This document shows positions 35,663-44,480 of a stretch of 64,000 nucleotides of DNA, in pieces. The stretch is from an uncultured Prevotella sp. (GTDB taxonomy: Bacteria > Bacteroidota > Bacteroidia > Bacteroidales > Bacteroidaceae), in NCBI GenBank assembly GCA_900546345.1, contig URCI01000008.1:1-64000 (forward strand), written 5' to 3'. The notes under the pieces are model-generated. The model saw only the letters and a list, made by a program, of their open reading frames with translations. It ran no database searches and was not told the origin of the DNA. The position numbers and the translations under genes were made by a program. Each line of letters opens with the position of its first letter. The first letter of the stretch is position 1.

Positions 35663-36580
35663 TTATCTGCTACCGATATACAGACAAACCATGCCGAGCA
35701 GTACCAACGCAAGATCCACGGCCTTAGCCTTCAAGTTATGTTCATGGAAGACGAGGGCACCAAACAGGAAGCTGACCAGCACACTACCCCGGCGAATCAT
35801 CGACACAATAGAAATCATGGCACCAGGGAGACTCAACGCATAGAAATAAACAAAGTCTGCGGCACAAAGGAAAATGCTGATACCAATGATCGACCAGTGC
35901 CAACGAAAAGGCGTCGTACGCTTGTGGGTAGGCCACCAAAGGACAAGAAGCATGACGAGCATCATTCCCATCTGATAGATGTTATACCAAGATTGCACGG
36001 CCATGCGGTCGATGCCGATGCCACCGGCCTCCGGCGCTGCCATCAGATATTTGTCATAGAGTCCGCTGACAGCTCCCAAGACAGCGGCTAGCACAATCGA
36101 CCATATCCAAAGATTGTGCTTGAAGTCGATGCCTTCCTTTCGCCCCGATCGGCTCAACATCAGGAAGGAGATCACAGCCAGCAACACACCAGCCCACTGC
36201 CAGGCATTGAGTTGCTCACCATAAACAAGCATGGCTCCCACCAGCACCATCACCGGACGCGTGGCATTGATCGGCCCGACAATTGTCAAAGGCAGATGCT
36301 TCATACCAAAATAGCCAAAGATCCAACTCGAAAGCACAATGACGCTCTTCAAAACGATATATTTGTGCATCTCCCATCCGCCGGAAGCTACATGAAAGAT
36401 GCTCCCGTCGAGGCAAGACGTCGTGGCAGAGAGAACGATAAAAGGCAAGAAAATCAAAGAGGAGAAAACAGTGTTGAGAAACAACACCGGAATGACTGCA
36501 TTGCCATTGAGCGATTCTTTCTTAAACGAATCGTAGAAGCCTAACAGCGCCGCGGACAAAAAAGCTAAAAACAACCACAT
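35663..36580 (-). CDS. EamA/DMT family transporter
   Basis: A 305-aa membrane protein with about ten hydrophobic helices in two EamA halves (about 1-145 and 150-305). The end-of-half signatures LVYGEQLNAWQWAGVLLA and LVFHEHNLKAKAVDLALVL are present. The family exports or imports amino acids, nucleosides or other small metabolites; the substrate is unknown. It converges with truA. Confidence 0.88.
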   Translation of the reverse strand: MWLFLAFLSAALLGFYDSFKKESLNGNAVIPVLFLNTVFSSLIFLPFIVLSATTSCLDGSIFHVASGGWEMHKYIVLKSVIVLSSWIFGYFGMKHLPLTIVGPINATRPVMVLVGAMLVYGEQLNAWQWAGVLLAVISFLMLSRSGRKEGIDFKHNLWIWSIVLAAVLGAVSGLYDKYLMAAPEAGGIGIDRMAVQSWYNIYQMGMMLVMLLVLWWPTHKRTTPFRWHWSIIGISIFLCAADFVYFYALSLPGAMISIVSMIRRGSVLVSFLFGALVFHEHNLKAKAVDLALVLLGMVCLYIGSR

Positions 36581-36759
36581 GGGACAATATGATAACTATA
36601 TGATTTCTAATGCTATAAAAACAAGGCAAAGTTACAACAAAAAAACAAGGTAGCATCACCCGTTAATTGATTTTTTTTAGAAAAGCGAGGATTCATGCTA
36701 AGAATAAATCCCAATGACAGCTAAATAGCAAACAAACTATAAAGGAATAACAATAATCT

Positions 36760-36790
36760 TTTGCATTATGAAGAAAAAAGCGTAACTTTG
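36760..36790 (+). promoter_or_regulatory. Promoter of dapA
   Basis: TTTG (36760-36763), a 19-bp spacer and TAACTTTG (36783-36790) sit 52 bp before the ATG. The rest of the 262-bp gap to the EamA gene is AT-rich with no other evident feature. Confidence 0.75.
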
Positions 36791-36842
36791 CAAAAAGATT
36801 GTAGCAAAATCGTCATTAAGCAACAAACAACAACAATTTGTT

Positions 36843-37730
36843 ATGGCAAACAATATTTTCAAAGGTCTGGGCATTGCCCTCATCACTCCTTTCACTACTC
36901 AAGGAGAAGTGGATTATCCTGCACTCGAAAAGCTGGTGGCTTATCAACTCGACAATGGTGCAGACTTTCTGTGCATTCTTGCAACAACGGCGGAAGCCCC
37001 TTGCTTGACTAAAGAAGAGAAAAACAAGATCACAGAAGTGGTGAAACGGGTCAACAAAGGACGCGTGCCTATCTTGAAATATTGTGGTGGCAACAACACA
37101 GCCGCTGTCATAGAAGAGATGAAGCAAACCGATTGGAGCGGCATCAGTGGCATCCTGAGCATCTGCCCTTACTACAACAAACCATCGCAGGAGGGCCTCT
37201 ATCAGCACTTCAAGGCCATCGCCGCCGAAAGCCCACTGCCACTCGTCCTCTATAATGTTCCCGGTCGTACGGGTGTCAACATGAAAGCTGCCACAACCGT
37301 GCGTCTTGCCAAAGACTGTCCCAATATCGTTGCTGTGAAAGAAGCTAGCGGAAGTCTGGAACAAGTTGATGAGATCATTAAGAATAAGCCCGACAATTTC
37401 GATGTCATCAGCGGAGATGACGCCTTGACATTCTCTATGATTGCCAGTGGGGCAGCAGGCGTTATCTCTGTCATCGGCAATGCCTTGCCCAAGGAATTCT
37501 CACGTATGATCCGGCTGGAATTCAACGGAGAGTATGAGCCAGCCCGTAAGATCCACCATAAATTCACCGAGCTTTACTCACTGCTTTTCGTCGATGGCAA
37601 TCCTGCCGGTGTGAAGGCCCTGCTCAATGACATGGGCATGATCGAGAACGTGCTCCGTCTGCCGCTCGTACCGACCAACATCGAAACCAAGCAGAAGATG
37701 GCTGACATCCTCAAAGGACTTAGACTGTAA
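36843..37730 (+). CDS. dapA: 4-hydroxy-tetrahydrodipicolinate synthase
   Basis: A 295-aa class I aldolase condensing pyruvate with aspartate semialdehyde in lysine and diaminopimelate synthesis. The Schiff-base lysine is in VAVKEASG (Lys166), the tyrosine of the proton relay in LYNVPGRTG (Tyr137), and the substrate threonines in ATTAEAP. It is single-gene, with its own promoter and a strong terminator. Confidence 0.95.
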   Translation: MANNIFKGLGIALITPFTTQGEVDYPALEKLVAYQLDNGADFLCILATTAEAPCLTKEEKNKITEVVKRVNKGRVPILKYCGGNNTAAVIEEMKQTDWSGISGILSICPYYNKPSQEGLYQHFKAIAAESPLPLVLYNVPGRTGVNMKAATTVRLAKDCPNIVAVKEASGSLEQVDEIIKNKPDNFDVISGDDALTFSMIASGAAGVISVIGNALPKEFSRMIRLEFNGEYEPARKIHHKFTELYSLLFVDGNPAGVKALLNDMGMIENVLRLPLVPTNIETKQKMADILKGLRL

Positions 37731-37756
37731 GACACTCCACACAGCTACACAATACT

Positions 37757-37812
37757 AAAGCACGGAGACAGGAGAGAGAAAGGTAACTCTCTTTTGTCTC
37801 CGTGCTTTTTTG
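37757..37812 (+). terminator. Terminator of dapA
   Basis: The 14-bp stem AAAGCACGGAGACA / TGTCTCCGTGCTTT, with an inner GAGAG/CTCTC hairpin, is followed by a T run, 27 nt after the stop. Confidence 0.9.
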
Positions 37813-37874
37813 GTTTTGTGGGATGCGATCTTCCTGCGCCAAATACACCTTATATTATAAAGGAGCTGTTTTCA

Positions 37875-38735
37875 CTACATAGCTCTCACGACTCTTATTC
37901 CCGTAAACGTCGGATGCTCCATCATGTAAGTGCGGAAGAGTTTTGGCTCCTCAACCACACGATGACGGATGGCGGAAGCGTTGAGCAGATGAAGGCCGTC
38001 GGCATGCCAAACAGCAATACCGATATGACTGGTGTCGAGACCACGCTTTGAGGTGAGGATGACAATGATGTCGCCATTGTGAATGGTAGACCTCAGCAGT
38101 GCGCTATTGTCCAATGCGGCCTTGGGAATATAACGATAGGTGTGTCCAGAAATACTGTCCTCCATCTTCCTGATCTCGCCGACCCAATTGGGATGTGCCT
38201 TCAACATTGGATATGCCGACGGGTGTGTAGTCATGTAATTCACGCTGACCAACTGCTTTGCCGTGAACGGAGGCACCGGTCCCTGCAAGTCGGTGACCAG
38301 TCGTTTTCTCACATTCTGATTAACCCAATAGGTGAAATAGTGCTGACGCGTTGGATAAGACACGATGCCATCGCGATAGCGGATGAGTGCCAACTCTTTG
38401 CAGAAATGGGTGAAATCCGGTGTTTTCCGCTTCATACATTCCGAGAGTGCCAAGACTGTTTCCACCAATGTGGTACAGTCAAACTGCCGTAGGTTCACTA
38501 CAAGCTGCTCTTCCTTATGCTGGTCAAGCGTCTTGGCCACATAAGGCAGTCCGATGAACTGACGACCAAAGAACAGCATGTAGTTGGAATCACGTACCTC
38601 GCGGTGCGCCTTTCTGAACAGCTTCATGACTTTAATAGAATCGCTGCGCCAATAGTCGATCTTGGCAGCGTTAGCCTTTGCCACTCCCATGAAGAGCAGG
38701 CAAAGGAACAATAGATATTTGATTTTCTTCTTCAT
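37875..38735 (-). CDS. DUF1460 protein (NlpC/P60-like amidase fold), exported
   Basis: A 286-aa protein with signal peptide MKKKIKYLLFLCLLFMGVAK and the DUF1460 layout: LRQFDCTTLVETVLAL near residue 90 (candidate catalytic Cys) and RGLDTSHIGIAVWHADGLHLLNAS near residue 238 (candidate His). These proteins are grouped with peptidoglycan amidases/endopeptidases, so a cell-wall role in the periplasm is likely. The start at 38735 is chosen for its signal peptide over 38783, which would also overlap the upstream gene. Confidence 0.85.
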   Translation of the reverse strand: MKKKIKYLLFLCLLFMGVAKANAAKIDYWRSDSIKVMKLFRKAHREVRDSNYMLFFGRQFIGLPYVAKTLDQHKEEQLVVNLRQFDCTTLVETVLALSECMKRKTPDFTHFCKELALIRYRDGIVSYPTRQHYFTYWVNQNVRKRLVTDLQGPVPPFTAKQLVSVNYMTTHPSAYPMLKAHPNWVGEIRKMEDSISGHTYRYIPKAALDNSALLRSTIHNGDIIVILTSKRGLDTSHIGIAVWHADGLHLLNASAIRHRVVEEPKLFRTYMMEHPTFTGIRVVRAM

Positions 38736-38769
38736 CTGATGAGCTATTATCCTGATTGAAATATCGTGT

Positions 38770-39834
38770 TTATCGCTTTCCAAAGTTGAAACCTACATAG
38801 AAATAGAGGCTCCCGAAAATATTATTGGTGTAGAACTCCTTGCGGTAATAAGTGATGAACTGCCATACAGAGCTGCATCCGGCATACCACCGGTTGTTGT
38901 TCCACACGACAGCACTTCTCACGACACCATCGACATTCAAGTTGCGGAAGTCAAAGTCCAGGAAATTCTTGAGATTTGCTGACTTCACCTCATTGGTTGC
39001 CCGCTTATATGCCAGACAGGCCTGCACCGAGATGTCGAACAAGAAATTGCGTGCGAAAACCCAGTTATAAGCGTATCCCCCGGAAATGTTGTAGGCTGAA
39101 TAGTCGATGTTACTGAAAGTCATTGAGGAGTCCAACACCGACATGGCTTCTTTCGACAGTCTTGTAGATGCCAGTTCCTGCAGAGCCGTCCAATTGATGT
39201 CGAGGCTATGCTTGGTATATCCGATACCTGCAATGGCGCTACCGCATGAGCGTTTCTGCCTTGTACTCTGTGCGTAAGCAGCTGGATATGAGAATTTTCT
39301 GTGGTTAAATATATAGTAGAGGTTAAAGCCCTTGATGGAAGAACTCAAGTCTTTGAAGTCCACATTCTTCATTGCCGACGTATCATACTTCTTTCCAAGA
39401 TCGACACCTGCAATGTGATAGTCATTGCCTGATTTGCGGTAGAAGAGATCCACGCCAATCTGATTGCTGTATAAACTCAGGTTAAAGTCCTGCTTCTTGT
39501 CCGAAGCACCCAAATGCACCAAGTCGATGGTATAGCCCAGGAAAACCCACCGCCAACCGAAATAAGGGCCCAACTTATACGAAGGATCGGGTGAGAAATA
39601 ATACTCATGTCCATTTTTGTTGCGCAAGTGGTAGCTCTCAAACGTGTTGGTGTTCTGAATCATTGCCGACCAGTTGTAGTGTTGCGGCTCTATGTACGTG
39701 GTGTCGATGCTGGAAAAATTACGCACAATCCTGCGCACACGGCTGATCTTGTGCTGTGTGGAATCGCTGCATTCGTCGCCCCACGACAGCAGGGCGACCA
39801 AGCAAAAAAACAGAAACGTGAAGTATCGACGCAT
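38770..39834 (-). CDS. DUF4421 outer-membrane-like protein
   Basis: A 354-aa protein with a signal peptide (MRRYFTFLFFCLVALLSWGD) and many alternating beta strands rich in Tyr, Trp and Asn, ending in GSLYFYVGFNFGKR. It resembles the Bacteroidota DUF4421 family of predicted outer-membrane barrels with no known substrate. It ends 34 bp before the DUF1460 gene, so both may act at the envelope from one transcript. Confidence 0.8.
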   Translation of the reverse strand: MRRYFTFLFFCLVALLSWGDECSDSTQHKISRVRRIVRNFSSIDTTYIEPQHYNWSAMIQNTNTFESYHLRNKNGHEYYFSPDPSYKLGPYFGWRWVFLGYTIDLVHLGASDKKQDFNLSLYSNQIGVDLFYRKSGNDYHIAGVDLGKKYDTSAMKNVDFKDLSSSIKGFNLYYIFNHRKFSYPAAYAQSTRQKRSCGSAIAGIGYTKHSLDINWTALQELASTRLSKEAMSVLDSSMTFSNIDYSAYNISGGYAYNWVFARNFLFDISVQACLAYKRATNEVKSANLKNFLDFDFRNLNVDGVVRSAVVWNNNRWYAGCSSVWQFITYYRKEFYTNNIFGSLYFYVGFNFGKR

Positions 39835-39845
39835 GAATATGATTA

Positions 39846-40829
39846 TTAAAACTTACCCAGAATGCGGTCCATCACCCAATTGACGGGGGTTGCGCTCACA
39901 CTCGTGCACTCGCATTCACTCTCACCCTGTAGATGACGGATCACTTCTCGTATGATCGGCAATTGTACGTAGGACGGATTAGGAACGACATAGCTGACAT
40001 TGCCCTCACTGGTCACCACGTGGATAGGATCGTAGTTGTAAACCGAAAAATAGAGCGATCCTTTGTCACCGACCACTGTGATGCGGTCTTCCTTCGCACT
40101 CTCATGCCCCACAAAACACCAGGAAGCACTGCCCGGCACACCCGACGCAAAGATGAAGGCAGCACTGATCGTGTCCTCAGCCTTGTAGAGGTGTGCACGG
40201 TTGGTGGGATAACCATGCGCCCGGGTAATCACGCCGAAGATATGCTGCAATATATCCAGTTGATGAGGCGCCAGGTCATAAAAGTAGCCCCCACCCGAGA
40301 TGTCGGGTTGAAGACGCCATGGCAGATTGTTGCCCGCCCGGTAGTCCAGATCACGCGGCGGTACAGAAAACTGTATCTGCACATTGAGAATCTTGCCCAA
40401 GGTACCGTCATTGATGATTTCACCTACCTTTTGAAAATAGGGAAGATAACGGCGGTAATAGGCCACGAAGCACGGTACACCCGTCATCTCGCTGATGCGG
40501 TTGATGCGCAGACAGTCTTCATAGCTCGATGCCAACGGCTTCTCGACATAGCAAGGTTTATGGGCACGCATGGCCATAATGGCAAAAGTGGCATGGCTAG
40601 AAGGAGGCGTGGCTATGTAGATAGCATTGACATCAGGATCGTCAATGAGCTGCTGGGCATCGGTGTACCACTTGCGGATATGATGGCGCTCGGCATAGGA
40701 ACGGGCCTTGTCTTCGTTGCGGCTCATCACCGCTTCGACATGCGATCCCTCCACAACGTTGAAGGCAGGCCCAGACTTTTTCTCTGTCACCTCGCCACAG
40801 CCTATGAATCCCCAACTTATCTCTTTCAT
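39846..40829 (-). CDS. Gfo/Idh/MocA family oxidoreductase
   Basis: A 327-aa NAD(P)-dependent dehydrogenase with an N-terminal Rossmann motif WGFIGCGEVTEKKSGP, the family signature CYVEKPLASS near residue 95 (Lys contacting substrate) and a C-terminal alpha/beta domain with ISGGGYFYDLAPHQLDIL. The sugar or polyol substrate is unknown. The start at 40829 is chosen because the promoter at 40845-40875 lies upstream of it and inside the longer frame to 40874. Confidence 0.9.
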   Translation of the reverse strand: MKEISWGFIGCGEVTEKKSGPAFNVVEGSHVEAVMSRNEDKARSYAERHHIRKWYTDAQQLIDDPDVNAIYIATPPSSHATFAIMAMRAHKPCYVEKPLASSYEDCLRINRISEMTGVPCFVAYYRRYLPYFQKVGEIINDGTLGKILNVQIQFSVPPRDLDYRAGNNLPWRLQPDISGGGYFYDLAPHQLDILQHIFGVITRAHGYPTNRAHLYKAEDTISAAFIFASGVPGSASWCFVGHESAKEDRITVVGDKGSLYFSVYNYDPIHVVTSEGNVSYVVPNPSYVQLPIIREVIRHLQGESECECTSVSATPVNWVMDRILGKF

Positions 40830-40844
40830 CTCTTTCTTTTTTTG

Positions 40845-40875
40845 CAAACTTACAAAAAAAAACGCAAAACGCAAA
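40845..40875 (-). promoter_or_regulatory. Promoter of the Gfo/Idh/MocA gene
   Basis: On the minus strand TTTG (40872-40875), a 19-bp spacer and TAAGTTTG (40845-40852) lie 16 bp before the ATG. Confidence 0.7.
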
Positions 40876-40990
40876 GAGATACATTAAATAATGAGTTGGG
40901 CTGCGTCTGAATTTCTACTGTTTGTTGCACGATTATTCCAACGGCAACTCCAAAAGATGAAAGATGGAAGTCAAGAAGCAATCTATGCAA

Positions 40991-41034
40991 AAAAGCGGCC
41001 GTCATGAAACAACATGACGGCCGCTTTTTTTTAT
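40991..41034 (-). terminator. Terminator of the efflux operon
   Basis: A perfect stem AAAAGCGGCCGTCATG / CATGACGGCCGCTTTT with a 6-nt loop, 11 nt after the end of the permease gene. T runs occur on either strand; it would stop the minus-strand operon ahead of the Gfo/Idh/MocA gene. Confidence 0.92.
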
Positions 41035-41044
41035 TTTTCAAGGT

Positions 41045-42283
41045 CTATTCATATCGAATTGCCTCAATAGGATCCAGTCGTGCTGCCTTCTTGGCGGGGT
41101 ACCATCCGAAGAAGACCCCCGTGAAGGTACACACGGCAAAGCTCATGATGATGCTCCACAACTCAATGTAGATAGGCCAGTGTGCAAACATTTTGACGGC
41201 ATAGCTGGCCCCGATGCCGAGCAGGACACCGATCACGCCACCCGTGACACTGAGCAGGATCGCTTCTATCAAGAACTGATTGAGGATGTCTACTCCACGC
41301 GCACCCACGCTCATGCGCAAACCGATCTCGCGGGTACGTTCCGTGACACTGACATACATGATATTCATGATGCCGATGCCACCCACAATCAGCGAGATGC
41401 CGGCCACGCAACCCAAGAGAATGGTCATCATGTCGGTGGTCGAATTCATCATCGACGAGAGCTCTTCCTGCGAGCGAATGTTGAAGTCGTCATCATCGCC
41501 CTCCGAGGTATCCGTGGCATCCTTGAGCTTGTGGTTACGGCGTAGAATAGAGGTCATCTCTGCCGTGGCTTTGTCCGTAACATCCTCGGTGATCGCTGAT
41601 GCCTGGATCTCGCTCAGATAGGTTTGTGCCAAAATGCGCTTCATCACGGTAGTGTACGGAGCCAGTACCAAGTCGTCCTGATCCATACCCATGGAGTTAT
41701 ATCCTTTTTTCTTCAGTACGCCTATGACACGAAAGGGTATCGTATTGAAACGTACCACCCGACCGACTGGATCACTGCCGTCAGGAAAAAGATAGTCCAC
41801 TACTGTCTGCCCAAGAATACACACCTTCGTGCCGGCCTTGATGTCCTGATCCGTGAACATATCACCATCGCTGACACTCAACTGTCTGATATCGAGATAT
41901 TCGCGGTTGACACCATAGAGCGTTGACTGCGTGTTGTTATTGCCGTAGATAAACTGTCCCGAGCTGCTGACCACAGGACTGATGCCCTTGATATAGTTGC
42001 ACTCATCCCTGAGCGACTCATAGTCGGTAAGTTTCAGCGTCTGCATTGCCGAGGGATCCTGTCTGACACCTCCACGCATATCCGCTCCGGGATGAATCAT
42101 GATCATGTTGGAACCCATCTCGGCAATGTTGGCCTGAATACTGCGTTTCGAGCCTTGACCAATGGCGAGCATCGTGATCACCGATGCCACGCCTATGATG
42201 ATGCCCAGTGCCGTCAGGAACGATCTCATCTTGTTGGCCATGATGGCACGCAGGGCTATCTTGAAAAGATTGGTATAGTTCAT
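41045..42283 (-). CDS. MacB-type ABC transporter permease
   Basis: A 412-aa permease: one N-terminal helix (about 20-42, FLTALGIIIGVASVITML), a large periplasmic MacB_PCD domain and three C-terminal helices (from about 285) with MNIMYVSVTERTREIGLRMSVGA. Type VII ABC permeases power periplasm-to-outside export or lipoprotein release. The ATPase is encoded separately immediately upstream (5-bp gap), unlike fused E. coli MacB. Confidence 0.92.
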   Translation of the reverse strand: MNYTNLFKIALRAIMANKMRSFLTALGIIIGVASVITMLAIGQGSKRSIQANIAEMGSNMIMIHPGADMRGGVRQDPSAMQTLKLTDYESLRDECNYIKGISPVVSSSGQFIYGNNNTQSTLYGVNREYLDIRQLSVSDGDMFTDQDIKAGTKVCILGQTVVDYLFPDGSDPVGRVVRFNTIPFRVIGVLKKKGYNSMGMDQDDLVLAPYTTVMKRILAQTYLSEIQASAITEDVTDKATAEMTSILRRNHKLKDATDTSEGDDDDFNIRSQEELSSMMNSTTDMMTILLGCVAGISLIVGGIGIMNIMYVSVTERTREIGLRMSVGARGVDILNQFLIEAILLSVTGGVIGVLLGIGASYAVKMFAHWPIYIELWSIIMSFAVCTFTGVFFGWYPAKKAARLDPIEAIRYE

Positions 42284-42288
42284 GTTTA

Positions 42289-43077
42289 CTATTCGTCGGT
42301 ATTGGCCGGGAGGGCCGCAAGTCCCTCCGCAGCACTTTGTATATGTGGATTATACTCATCGCTGATGACGTGCCCGTCACGCAACTGGATGTTGCGGCAA
42401 GAATAGTGGGCAATGTCAGGGTTGTGGGTCACGAAGATGATCGTGCGGCCTTCGGCATAGAGCCTTTGAAAGAGTACAAGGATCTCAAACGACGTGCGCG
42501 TATCGAGATTACCGGTAGCCTCATCAGCCAGAATCACTGCCGGGTTATTGACCAATGCGCGGGCGATGGCTACACGCTGCATCTGTCCACCCGACATCTG
42601 ATTGGATTTGTGATAGAGCCTGTCGCCCAATCCTACGGCCTTCAAAGCCTCGACCGAGCGCTTAAAACGCTCCTCGGCCGACACACTCGGATTGTACATC
42701 AGCGGCAACTCTACATTTTCCACCGATGTCGGCTTCGGCAGCAGATTATAATTTTGGAAGATGAATCCAATCTTGCGGTTACGCAGTACAGCGCGCTGGC
42801 TTTTCGACATCGTACGTACAGAGACGCCGTCAAGAAAATAGTCTCCGCTCGTCGGTGTGTCCAGACAACCCAGCTGATTGAGGAGTGTGGACTTGCCCGA
42901 GCCAGACTTGCCCATGATGGTGACAAACTCGCCCTCATAGATCTTGAATGAAACGCCGCGCAAAGCATGCACCGTCTCATCGCCGACCAGGAAGTCACGT
43001 TTGACATCGCGCAATTCTATGACGACCTTGCGCTCCTCGTCTTTGCTGTTATCATTAATATTCATATTGTTGTTCAT
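42289..43077 (-). CDS. MacB/LolD-type ABC transporter ATP-binding protein
   Basis: A 262-aa ATPase with Walker A GKSGSGKST, Q-loop FIFQNYNLLPKP, signature MSGGQMQRVAIARAL, Walker B AVILADEATGNLD and H-loop VTHNPD. It should pair with the downstream MacB-type permease and the upstream adaptor and TolC proteins as a tripartite efflux pump. The 13-residue Asn/Asp-rich N-terminus is not conserved in the family; an internal start is possible. Confidence 0.92.
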   Translation of the reverse strand: MNNNMNINDNSKDEERKVVIELRDVKRDFLVGDETVHALRGVSFKIYEGEFVTIMGKSGSGKSTLLNQLGCLDTPTSGDYFLDGVSVRTMSKSQRAVLRNRKIGFIFQNYNLLPKPTSVENVELPLMYNPSVSAEERFKRSVEALKAVGLGDRLYHKSNQMSGGQMQRVAIARALVNNPAVILADEATGNLDTRTSFEILVLFQRLYAEGRTIIFVTHNPDIAHYSCRNIQLRDGHVISDEYNPHIQSAAEGLAALPANTDE

Positions 43078-43095
43078 GGTGGCATTTCTGTTTCA

Positions 43096-43155
43096 TTGAA
43101 CAATTCATCATTCAACATTGAACATTCAACATTGAATCCATTCATCATTCAACTT
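43096..43155. repeat. Heptamer repeat (CATTCAA/CATTGAA) between efflux genes
   Basis: A run of 7-bp units CATTCAA, CATTGAA and CATTCAT fills most of the 88-bp gap between the adaptor and ATPase genes. The same type of repeat, in reverse orientation (TTGAATG), occurs at 59319-59372. Confidence 0.75.
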
Positions 43156-43165
43156 TTTACACTCA

Positions 43166-44371
43166 TCATTTCTTCTTATTGCTTCCCGGTCCTTTAGGAG
43201 CAAACGGACTGGACTCACCCGAAGACGCCGTATCATCACTACTGTCATCATCGTCTGAAGCCGTGCTGATGCCCGTGATGACCTTTGCACCACGGCTGAT
43301 GCCACTGAGGATTTGTGTATGCGAACCGTCGGTCATGCCGATGTTGACACGATGAGCGACAATGGTATTGCCTTCGATCGTCCACACTTTGTTTTTAGCA
43401 TTGGCAATATCCTTGATCTTCATTCCACCAACAGTCTCCTTCTCAGGCGTGAAGCGCAGTGCTTTGCTAGGCACACTGAGCACACCTTTGTTTTCCTGTG
43501 TATAGATTGTCACGGTGGCTGTCAGTCCCGGCTTCAACTTCAAATCAGCATTCGGCGCACTGATAACCACAGAGTAGGTCACCACATTATTGGTTGTGGT
43601 AGCCTCCTGACGCACCTGCGTGACCGTGCCGGAGAAGGTGTTGTCGGGATAGGCATCGACGGTGAACGTCACACGCTCGCCCACTTTCACATCGCCAATG
43701 TCGGCCTCATCGACATCAGCAACCACTTGCATGTTGGTCAAATCCTTGGCAATGGTGAAAAGAGTTGGCGTGCTGAAGCTGGCAGCCACCGTCTGTCCTT
43801 CCTCTACGCTCTTGGAGAGCACCACTCCATCGATCGGCGAGGTGATAGTGGCGTAGCCTAAGTTGGTCTGTGCCTTCTTCACTTGCTCCCGCGCAGCGGC
43901 GACCTGATCCTTGGCCGAGGATACGTTGGCCAATGCTGTCTGATAGCTCAGACGAGCGCTCTCATAGTCGTTGCCGGAGATAAGCCCCTTTTGATACAGT
44001 GTCTTGTTGCGGCGGAAATTGGCAGTCTGATAGTTCAGACTGCTCTCGGCGCTATTGAGCGAGGCAAGAGATTGTTGCAGACTGGCCTTGGCAGAGTTCA
44101 ACTCACTGATCAGGTTGGACTTGTCGAGTTCAGCGATCACCTGTCCTTTCTTCACAACACTGTTGTAGTCGACATAGAGTTTGCTGACAATACCCGACAC
44201 CTGTGTACCGACCGTAACGGAGGTCACCGGCTCGATGGTGCCAGTGGCCGTCACCGTATTCACAATATTTGCGGGAGCGACCTGGGCCGTGTTGAACTGC
44301 ACCTCCTCTTTTTTCTTGTTGCCGGACAAGAGAAACGCCACTACTGCCAGCACGACAACAATGGCGACCAA
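43166..44371 (-). CDS. MacA-like periplasmic adaptor; natural start interrupted by an amber codon
   Basis: A 401-aa membrane-fusion protein if it starts at the TTG at 44369-44371: an N-terminal hydrophobic anchor, the lipoyl half-motif VGTQVSGIVSKLYVDYNSVVKKGQ, a coiled-coil hairpin (about 90-165), the second half ATITSPIDGVVLSKSVEEGQ, then beta-barrel domains and a Ser/Asp-rich tail. It should link the MacB-type transporter to TolC. The only upstream ATG in this frame (44402-44404) is followed by AAA and then TAG (44396-44398); after the stop the frame continues LRISKVW into the anchor as a normal MacA start would. The gene may start at TTG or be disabled. Confidence 0.85.
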   Translation of the reverse strand: MVAIVVVLAVVAFLLSGNKKKEEVQFNTAQVAPANIVNTVTATGTIEPVTSVTVGTQVSGIVSKLYVDYNSVVKKGQVIAELDKSNLISELNSAKASLQQSLASLNSAESSLNYQTANFRRNKTLYQKGLISGNDYESARLSYQTALANVSSAKDQVAAAREQVKKAQTNLGYATITSPIDGVVLSKSVEEGQTVAASFSTPTLFTIAKDLTNMQVVADVDEADIGDVKVGERVTFTVDAYPDNTFSGTVTQVRQEATTTNNVVTYSVVISAPNADLKLKPGLTATVTIYTQENKGVLSVPSKALRFTPEKETVGGMKIKDIANAKNKVWTIEGNTIVAHRVNIGMTDGSHTQILSGISRGAKVITGISTASDDDDSSDDTASSGESSPFAPKGPGSNKKK

Positions 44372-44480
44372 TATCCAGACCTTGCTGATTCTTAACTATT
44401 TCATCTGTTCTCTATTATCTATTTCTGATTTGTGTGCGATGTGTGTTGGTAATCGTTACAGCTTTTGAGCTGTCTGTCCA

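Noticed and set aside
43166..44371. Calling the MacA-like gene a pseudogene
   Set aside because: Beyond the single TAG at codon 3 the frame is intact over 400 codons and a TTG start preserving the membrane anchor is available, so loss of function is unproven.
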